Part shown: positions 35,049 to 41,660 of the stretch, piece by piece | Layout of the letters: each line of letters starts with the position of its first letter | How positions within the stretch are numbered: position 1 is the stretch's first letter | From: DYTH01 sp964552725 | GTDB taxonomy: Bacteria; Desulfobacterota; Syntrophia; Syntrophales; UBA5619 | Direction of reading: 5' to 3' | Assembly (NCBI GenBank): GCA_964552725.1 | Contig: CAZKHU010000002.1 | Span: 8,218 to 72,217 of the forward strand | Length of the DNA stretch: 64,000 nucleotides | Program-made: the position numbers and the translations under genes | The notes under the pieces: model-generated | What the model saw: the letters and a program-made list of their open reading frames with translations, nothing else | What the model was told of the DNA's origin: nothing | The model's database searches: none

Positions 35049-35789
35049 ATGAAACTTGCAATCGCGGGAAAAGGCGGGGTGGGAAAAACGTCTTTAACAG
35101 TCTGGCTGGGAGATTATCTGGCCCGCCAGGGGGAAGAGGTTATACTCCTCGATGCCGACACGGCCCTGTCTCTGGGACAGGCGCTGGGGCTTAGGGAGGA
35201 TGAAATACCAATACCGCTTATTCAAAACAAGGAGCTTATAAGAGAACGCGTCGGAGAGGGCTTCTTTCAGATAAATCCAAAAGTTGACGATCTAACGGAC
35301 AGAATTTCCAAACAGGTGGGAAACTTGAAATTTATGGTAATGGGAACCATTGCCGACGCGGGAAGCGGCTGCGCCTGCTCTCCTAATGCCCTGGTAAAGG
35401 CGCTCCTTGCCCATCTGATCGTTGAAACCAGGCAGTGGATTATCGTGGATCTGGAGGCGGGGGTGGAACATTTGGGACGCGGAACCATAGAATACGTCGA
35501 TGGCCTGATCGTGGTAAGCGAACCGAGTATGAGAGGGTTGCAAACGGCAGCCAGAATAAGCATTCTGGCAAGGCAGATGGGGTTGAAACGTCAGGTTCTT
35601 GTAATAAATCGGGCGCCTTCAGCGTTCAAGCTTCCTGATCTACCGGGTCTCCCTCCCCTTACAGCAACAATCCCCGTTCTCTCTTCCCTCACCTCAAGGC
35701 AACTGGAGTCATCCTCTGTGCTCGGTCTCGCGGAAAGGGAAAATCTGGATAAGGTTGCCGCCGAGATTATTTCCGCACTGCGGGGCTGA
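35049..35789 (+). CDS. CooC-like nickel-insertion ATPase
   Basis: A 246-residue P-loop ATPase of the MinD/CooC group. The deviant Walker A is GKGGVGKTSL near residue 7; DADTALSLGQALG follows; CooC-type cysteines occur in GSGCACSPNALVKALL near residue 106, which is the metal-binding CxC of the family. CooC matures the nickel cluster of carbon monoxide dehydrogenase. No dehydrogenase gene is in this window. The small B-box gene precedes it; a cytochrome operon with its own promoter follows. Confidence 0.85.
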   Translation: MKLAIAGKGGVGKTSLTVWLGDYLARQGEEVILLDADTALSLGQALGLREDEIPIPLIQNKELIRERVGEGFFQINPKVDDLTDRISKQVGNLKFMVMGTIADAGSGCACSPNALVKALLAHLIVETRQWIIVDLEAGVEHLGRGTIEYVDGLIVVSEPSMRGLQTAARISILARQMGLKRQVLVINRAPSAFKLPDLPGLPPLTATIPVLSSLTSRQLESSSVLGLAERENLDKVAAEIISALRG

Positions 35790-35836
35790 TAAAAAGGAAC
35801 GTAACTATTGATTTTTTAAATTTTAGTTTTTTATAA

Positions 35837-35860
35837 TCAAATTATCCTGTCAAATTATCC
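35837..35860 (+). promoter_or_regulatory. Direct repeat abutting the cytochrome promoter
   Basis: TCAAATTATCC occurs at 35837-35847 and again at 35850-35860, a 13-base period, ending at the first base of the -35 box. It could be a binding site for a regulator. Confidence 0.5.
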
Positions 35861-35888
35861 TTGACAAAAAACAAGATACCTCTATTAT
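35861..35888 (+). promoter_or_regulatory. Promoter of the 13-heme cytochrome operon
   Basis: TTGACA at 35861-35866 and TATTAT at 35883-35888, a 16-base spacer, 42 bases upstream of the gene start. Confidence 0.6.
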
Positions 35889-35929
35889 ACGCGCAATAGC
35901 TGGCCTTTGGTGTATTTATCGGAGGGCAT

Positions 35930-37597
35930 ATGCGTCGTCTTATTCTTTTGTTGGTTGTTTTTTTCGCATCGCCGATATGGGCGTTTCCCACACACGAGAA
36001 TTGCACTGATTGTCATGGAGAACTAAAAAAATCCATGTCTCACCAAGGTATCTCTTGCGACGACTGTCACACCGAGATAACGGCATTTCCCCATAAGGAA
36101 AAACCAGCACAGCCGACTTGTAACAAGTGCCACAGCAAAACGGCTGACAGTTTCAAGAAAAGTGTTCATCATGCCCGGGGAATAGCTTGCCTTGACTGCC
36201 ACAGGGCACACAGCGGGATAGTGAGCGCCGGTTGCACATCCTGTCATTCCCGTGCCACTCATGAAAAACTTCCCTCCCGCGCCAAACACCTTGCAACGTT
36301 AAATTGCCTCGCCTGCCATGGCATACCCGAAAAAAGCGGGATCACCGCAACGATCAAACTGCCGGTCGGCGCCTCCCTGGACAAAAAGGATGTTGACAGC
36401 GACGGAAAAGGTTTTATTGACCGGACCGAATGGCACACACTGGAGTATCTTCTTGAACACAAATTCCCTAACTCTACCATTGACCGTCAATACTGGTCTT
36501 ACGGCAATATCCATAACATCAGAAAGAAGCCCGCGGACTGCAGTGAATGTCACGACAAACGAACAAGATTTGCAACCGCAACGGCAAAGTTTAACGGTGA
36601 ATCGGGATACAGTATTCAGATAGATCCCGGCATATTTATTCCTGAATTTCCTTCTCTGCTTGATTTCAAAAAAACGGTACATGGAAGACAGGGGGTCACC
36701 TGCGCAAATTGTCATACTTCCCAAGAAAGAATCTCCGATGGGGTGTGCATCCTCTGCCACGGGAAAGTCTATCATACCTACAAAAATTCCCTTCACGGCA
36801 AACAGAATTCTGCAGCCTGCACTGACTGTCACAACCCCCATCTGATAAAATCGTACAAGGAATACAATGCCAAGGAGCGGATAGCTGTCTGCTCGCGTTG
36901 CCACAAAGATTACATCTCCAAACATAAATGGCTGCCTAATACCGCTCTTCACTTCCAGTATCTTGAGTGCACGTCTTGTCACAGTCCCGGCTCTGAAAAA
37001 AGTATGGTCTTTTTTTTCCAAAAGAAAAATGGCGATAAAAAAACAGCCTTAACCTATCGAGATTTTGAAAAGGCGTTTGGCCATGACATCGAGGTGCGGT
37101 CGGTTATCGATAAATATGCCGAAGACATCCTGAAGGGAAATGATATAGGCAACATACTGAAATATTTGAATAAAAAAATGGATAACAGCGTCTCGATCGA
37201 CGCTGAGATCGTTGTTACAAAAGTCCATCACGACTATTCGGTCACCAGACTAAAAGAGAAGAACTGCGTCGTGTGCCATTCGTCCCAAGCCTCCTTTTAC
37301 AACTCGCTCTATCTGAACATTCCAGGCAAGGAGGAACATGTTTACGCGCCGGTGAAAGGAACGCTCTTGTCAACTTATCCATTGTCAATGGCTATGGATA
37401 TTTACCTGCTGGGAGAACAAAAAATTACCAGGGACGACATATCCGCACTTATCCACAAGGCCCCGGAAAATTTGAGGTCTTACATCAAGGGCTTGGGTTT
37501 CAAACTCATAGACCTGGTCGGCATAGGCCTGTTGATTCTCGCTTTGCTCGGGTGCATGGTTCATGCCCTCTTAAGAATACTGGTGGTAAAACGATGA
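35930..37597 (+). CDS. Membrane-anchored 13-heme cytochrome c
   Basis: A 555-residue exported protein with a signal peptide ending near WAFP (residue 19) and 13 CxxCH heme motifs at residues 25, 43, 64, 87, 102, 126, 204, 258, 273, 297, 321, 347 and 446. One hydrophobic segment near residues 528-552 anchors the C-terminus in the inner membrane, so the heme part faces the periplasm. Between hemes 6 and 7 is DVDSDGKGFID, an EF-hand-like calcium loop. The stop overlaps the next start as ATGA, so it is coupled to the b-type cytochrome, and the two likely form a quinol-periplasm electron conduit. Confidence 0.92.
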   Translation: MRRLILLLVVFFASPIWAFPTHENCTDCHGELKKSMSHQGISCDDCHTEITAFPHKEKPAQPTCNKCHSKTADSFKKSVHHARGIACLDCHRAHSGIVSAGCTSCHSRATHEKLPSRAKHLATLNCLACHGIPEKSGITATIKLPVGASLDKKDVDSDGKGFIDRTEWHTLEYLLEHKFPNSTIDRQYWSYGNIHNIRKKPADCSECHDKRTRFATATAKFNGESGYSIQIDPGIFIPEFPSLLDFKKTVHGRQGVTCANCHTSQERISDGVCILCHGKVYHTYKNSLHGKQNSAACTDCHNPHLIKSYKEYNAKERIAVCSRCHKDYISKHKWLPNTALHFQYLECTSCHSPGSEKSMVFFFQKKNGDKKTALTYRDFEKAFGHDIEVRSVIDKYAEDILKGNDIGNILKYLNKKMDNSVSIDAEIVVTKVHHDYSVTRLKEKNCVVCHSSQASFYNSLYLNIPGKEEHVYAPVKGTLLSTYPLSMAMDIYLLGEQKITRDDISALIHKAPENLRSYIKGLGFKLIDLVGIGLLILALLGCMVHALLRILVVKR

Positions 37598-38259
37598 AAA
37601 AGGTTTATCTGCACACATTGACCATTCGCGTATGGCATTGGATTAACGCCGCAATTATCATATTGCTGACCGTTACCGGAATACATCTCAGGGCGCCAGG
37701 CACTGAGGAGGTCGCCAAAAGCCTTGGTTTATGGTTTCCCGGTTACACGGCCGCCGTTTTGATCCATAAATATGCAGGCTTTGCAATGACGGCAGCCTTT
37801 ATCTTCTGGATCGCCTATATCATGATCAGCGGCAGCTTTCGCAAGCATTACCTTTTCCGTCTATCTGATATACCCGTCATGGGAAGGCAGGCCCGCTATT
37901 ATGTAATCGGTTTATTCAATGGAGAAAAGAATCCCTTCGTCTCCACCCCGGAGGGCAAATTCAACCCTTTGCAGAAGCTTACCTACGGGGCAGCCATGCC
38001 GGTTATCCTGTTTGCCCTGATCGTCACCGGCATCCTCTTCAGCGACATATTCTACTTCAGGGATGAAATTGAACGTCTCGGAGGCGTCCGAATGATCGAC
38101 GCCTTGCACGTTATCGCCGCCTATCTCTGCCTGTTGAACTTTCTTGTCCATCTTTACATGACAACGATGGGACATCATATTTTTGATCATATCAAGTCCA
38201 TGATCGTCGGCTATGAAGAGGTTGCGGAGGAAGAGGCCGAACATACTCAGGCTTCCTGA
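37594..38259 (+). CDS. Cytochrome b561-type membrane subunit
   Basis: A 221-residue inner membrane b-type cytochrome of the formate dehydrogenase gamma / nickel-iron hydrogenase b-subunit kind. The first helix is HTLTIRVWHWINAAIIILLT with candidate heme histidines; further helices begin at LIHKYAGFAMTAAF, AMPVILFALIVTG and ALHVIAAYLCLLNFLVHLYM. It would take electrons from or give them to the quinone pool and pass them to the 13-heme protein encoded by the overlapping upstream gene. The C-terminus is acidic and cytosolic. The upstream in-frame extension is rejected because it lies inside the cytochrome gene. Confidence 0.88.
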   Translation: MKKVYLHTLTIRVWHWINAAIIILLTVTGIHLRAPGTEEVAKSLGLWFPGYTAAVLIHKYAGFAMTAAFIFWIAYIMISGSFRKHYLFRLSDIPVMGRQARYYVIGLFNGEKNPFVSTPEGKFNPLQKLTYGAAMPVILFALIVTGILFSDIFYFRDEIERLGGVRMIDALHVIAAYLCLLNFLVHLYMTTMGHHIFDHIKSMIVGYEEVAEEEAEHTQAS

Positions 38260-38303
38260 ATTGCCCGCATCCTGCTTGCCGCAAATCCCTACAAACAAAT
38301 AAT

Positions 38304-38888
38304 TCACTCTTTTTTCTTCCACCAGGGAAAGGTAAACAGCCTGTGGGCAGAACGGGGACCTTCTTCTTTTTTTACCCCCTTCTGACACAACGAACAGAAT
38401 TCTGATGATTTCTGATCAATATTTTCTACATAGGTGGAAGAATTCATGACACAACCAGGCTGGGTGCAATGGATCAGGCCAAAGGTATGCCCCAATTCGT
38501 GGACTGACTCTTTCAGCAGGCGCCTGGCCGTCAATTCCCGGTCTTCGGCCATCCCGTAAAAACGGTTATGGAGGCGGTGCTTCGAAACCACTGCGCCAAT
38601 CCCCCCAAGTTGCGCTTCTCCAAAAACAAAGGTAAGAATTGGTATAAAAAGATCGGCGTCGAGCACCCCCAATATCTTTTCCGCGTCACGGGGGGGATTC
38701 GCTATCAATTGCTGAAGAACCAGCGAAGAGTTATACTGCGATCTTTTTACATCAAATACATCTCGCAGATTTACCTTAAACTCTCCCCTTTTTGTCCTTA
38801 TATGAAAAATGTCGGAAATTAGCACTTCCAACGTCTCGAGGAAGGACTGGTCTGCAAGCTCAATTGGGGCGATATAAATAAAAGGCAT
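38304..38888 (-). CDS. Archaemetzincin (M54 zinc protease)
   Basis: A 194-residue protein with the archaemetzincin signature HELGHTFGLIHC near residue 131, then CVMN and a distal CSLC pair: three zinc histidines plus four cysteines for a second zinc. The methionine to first distal cysteine spacing is 16 residues; the motif as I know it has 17. Archaemetzincins are common in archaea and rarer in bacteria; substrates are largely unknown. Its ATG overlaps the response-regulator stop as TGATG, so it belongs to the cytochrome and two-component operon. Confidence 0.9.
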   Translation of the reverse strand: MPFIYIAPIELADQSFLETLEVLISDIFHIRTKRGEFKVNLRDVFDVKRSQYNSSLVLQQLIANPPRDAEKILGVLDADLFIPILTFVFGEAQLGGIGAVVSKHRLHNRFYGMAEDRELTARRLLKESVHELGHTFGLIHCTQPGCVMNSSTYVENIDQKSSEFCSLCQKGVKKEEGPRSAHRLFTFPWWKKKE

Positions 38889-40264
38889 CACAGATACTGT
38901 TTATTAAGGTCATCTCTCCTAAAACCGTATTTCTCGATTTTATTGTAGAGGGTAAGCCGGCTGATTCCGAGAATCTCGGCTGCCTGAGCAATATTTCCCC
39001 TGGTCTGATTCAATATTTTCAATATATGTTTCCTCTCCATCTCTTCCAGCGATTCGACGATGCCTTCTGAAATCGTTGCAGAAGCAGAGGGAAAAGGAAA
39101 GCAAATGTCGCCAACCTGGATATATTTCCCTTTTGCCACAACAACCGCCCGTTCGACCGCATTTCTGAGTTCCCTGATGTTTCCGGGCCAATCGTATCCG
39201 ATGAATGCATCCATGGCCTGAGGGGAAAAGTCGGCAACATCCTTGTTCATTGATTGAGCGTACTGTTTGAGAAAATATCTCGCAATTAACGGAATATCGT
39301 CTTTCCTTTCCTTCAGCGTTGGCAAAACAATGGAAAATACATTCAATCGGTAATAGAGATCCTCACGGAAGCTGCCATCCCTAATTGCCTTCTCCAGATT
39401 TTTGTTGGTCGCGCAGATAATCCGGAAATCGACATCGATCGTTTTATCTCCTCCCAGTCTGGTAAATTTTTTAGTCTCTATCACGCGCAGAAGGTCCATT
39501 TGCATCTTTTCGCTGATATTGCCGACTTCATCCAAAAACAGGGTGCCCTTATCGGCCATCTCAAGTTTACCTTTTCTTCTGTACATCGCCCCGGTAAATG
39601 AACCCTTTTCATGGCCGAACAGCTCGCTTTCGAGCAACCCTTCGGCATAGGCGCCGCAGTTAATGGCAATAATGGGGAAATATCTGCGGGCGCTTCGGCT
39701 GTGTATTGCCCTGGCAATAAGCTCTTTGCCTGTTCCGCTTTCGCCGAGAACCATCACTGTGGAATCGGTTCTGGCAACTGTGTCCACCATGTCCATAACC
39801 CTTTTTATCGCCAGGCTTTCGCCCACAACCTCCTCCGGCAACAATAATTCCTCTATGTGCTGGCGAAGCTGAATATTTTCGGTGACGAGTCTCCTCTTTT
39901 CCACGGCATTTCTGATCAGGCGACTCAAGTCGTCAGGGTCTATCGGCTTGGTTATATAGTCAAAAGCGCCGTCTTTCAGTCCCTGGATCGCGGTATCGAC
40001 GGAAGCGTAGGCCGTCATGATAATCGTCACGATATTACTATCGATTTCTTTTATGCGTTTTTGCAGTTCTATCCCGTCCATGCCAGGCATTTTGATATCC
40101 AGCAAAACAATATCCGAAGCTGTTTCCTGAAGCTTTTTCAAGGCGCGTGCACCCTCATCGGCGGTATCCACCCGATAGCCATCGGCCTTGAACCACTGAT
40201 AAAGGGAATCCCGGACAGATGCCTCGTCGTCAACGATCAATATTCCTATCTCTTCAGATTTCAC
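38888..40264 (-). CDS. NtrC-family sigma-54 response regulator
   Basis: A 458-residue regulator. The receiver domain covers residues 1-125, with Asp56 as the likely phosphorylation site in VLLDIKMPGMDG. The AAA domain at about 145-380 has Walker A GESGTGKELIA, the sigma-54 contact loop GSFTGAMYRR (the GAFTGA motif with a serine) and Walker B GTLFLDEVG. The Fis-type helix-turn-helix is at the end (GNIAQAAEILGISRLTLYNKI). The start is a GTG at 40264 behind GGAG, overlapping the kinase stop by 11 bases. It presumably activates sigma-54 promoters of electron-transfer genes. Confidence 0.95.
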   Translation of the reverse strand: MKSEEIGILIVDDEASVRDSLYQWFKADGYRVDTADEGARALKKLQETASDIVLLDIKMPGMDGIELQKRIKEIDSNIVTIIMTAYASVDTAIQGLKDGAFDYITKPIDPDDLSRLIRNAVEKRRLVTENIQLRQHIEELLLPEEVVGESLAIKRVMDMVDTVARTDSTVMVLGESGTGKELIARAIHSRSARRYFPIIAINCGAYAEGLLESELFGHEKGSFTGAMYRRKGKLEMADKGTLFLDEVGNISEKMQMDLLRVIETKKFTRLGGDKTIDVDFRIICATNKNLEKAIRDGSFREDLYYRLNVFSIVLPTLKERKDDIPLIARYFLKQYAQSMNKDVADFSPQAMDAFIGYDWPGNIRELRNAVERAVVVAKGKYIQVGDICFPFPSASATISEGIVESLEEMERKHILKILNQTRGNIAQAAEILGISRLTLYNKIEKYGFRRDDLNKQYL

Positions 40265-41587
40265 AGCCTATCTCCTTCGTATTTTTAATCAAGCCTTGTT
40301 TATCATGGGCGGCAATCGGATTCCGGGGAAGAAAAACGGTAAAAACAGTGCCTTCATCTGCCCCGGTCTTGACATCAAGAGACCCCCCATGCTGATGCAC
40401 AATACCATAGACAACAGAAAGTCCCAGCCCTGTGCCCTTCGTTTTCGTCGACACAAATGGTTCAAAGATATGGGGAAGAATCGTCTCGGGAATCCCTCTG
40501 CCGGTATCGGAAACTGTAACCGTAACGGTCTCTNNNNNNNNNNNNNNNNNNNNNNNNNNNNNNNNNNNNNNNNNNNNNNNNNNNNNNNNNNNNNNNNNNN
40601 NNNNNNNNNNNNNNNNNNNNNNNNNNNNNNNNNGGCAACCATCGCCGACAGTTCTCCCATCGAAGCCATCTTCTCCGCCATTATAAGCTGCGCCTCCGCC
40701 TTTTCCAGCTCCATGGTCTTCTCCCGCACCCTTTCTTCGAGCTGCGTATACCAGTTTTTAACGGCCCGGTTCGCCTCTTTGAGTTCAGCAGTCATCTTGT
40801 TGAAAGACCTCGCCAAATTGCCAAACTCATCACGGGAATTCAGCTCTACCTTATGATCGAGGTTAAGATTGGCAACCTCATCGGTAGCGTCATCCAGTTT
40901 TTTGATAGGGTTATGGATCATCCTCCGGATGAAATATCCCTTCACCAGAACGGTAATCAAGATCAGCAATGCCGAGTAAATGATCATCTTGTCCCGTGTT
41001 CCAACAATCCGCCTGTCGCCATCCTCCAGGGATAATTTTACATCCAGAATCCCCAGCAGACCATCCTGCGGAGAATGGGCGTGGCACGCAGCGTTAAAAC
41101 ACTCAGGAGAATTCTCAATCGGACTTATCAACCCCAGAACGCGGGTCCCGTCATTCGCAACGAATGTCCGCGTCAGATCTTTTGTCGGGACAACCCCCTT
41201 CGCCGGTTCCTCTGCATGGCAAACATAACACTGCTCCGCCCTTTTATCCGCAACATTGCCGACATCCTCCGCCTTGTCTGAAAAGGCGATCACGCCGATC
41301 TTGTTATAGATCCTGATCCCCCGAAACTCCTTCTCCTTCCCGATATTTAAAATCGTGTTTGTCAAATCGGACCGGCGATTCTCCAGCATGCTGTGGTAAG
41401 TCGCCCTCTTTATCAGATTGCTCACCTTGACGGCATTATGAACAACATCCTGACGGAAAAAATTGTTCAGAAAATAGACATTCAGATAGATGATGATTCC
41501 GAAGGCAATTATCAACAGGGAAACGAGAAGAACGAAAAACTTTGCACCAATGGAGTTGGCAATTTTAAAAATATTATGAGTTCTCAA
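40254..41587 (-). CDS. Sensor histidine kinase with two heme motifs (interrupted by gap)
   Basis: A membrane kinase interrupted by 100 Ns. The N-terminal part has TM1 at about residues 16-41, a periplasmic domain with CYVCH at residues 120-124 and CFNAACH at 163-169 (a CX4CH heme motif), TM2 at about 201-220, and a HAMP domain at about 221-275 followed by a coiled coil. The gap removes the phospho-histidine and N box. After it the ATPase is visible in another frame (DTGRGIP, IFEPFVSTK, GTGLGLS), ending at 40254. The frame change is an effect of the arbitrary gap length. It overlaps the regulator gene, so the two are a cognate pair. Confidence 0.9.
40534..40633. other. Assembly gap of 100 Ns
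   Basis: Exactly 100 unknown bases, a conventional placeholder length, inside the sensor kinase gene. The true size is unknown; the missing part should include the histidine phosphorylation box and N box. Confidence 0.99.
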
Positions 41588-41660
41588 TACTCGTCATCCT
41601 CTGCTGTTTTTACCATTCCCCCGCCGGAAATATCGCGGGGGAAGGGCAGCAATTATACAG

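Noticed and set aside
38570..38822. Plus-strand frame of 84 codons inside the archaemetzincin gene
   Set aside because: Antisense shadow of a gene with a full zinc-protease signature.
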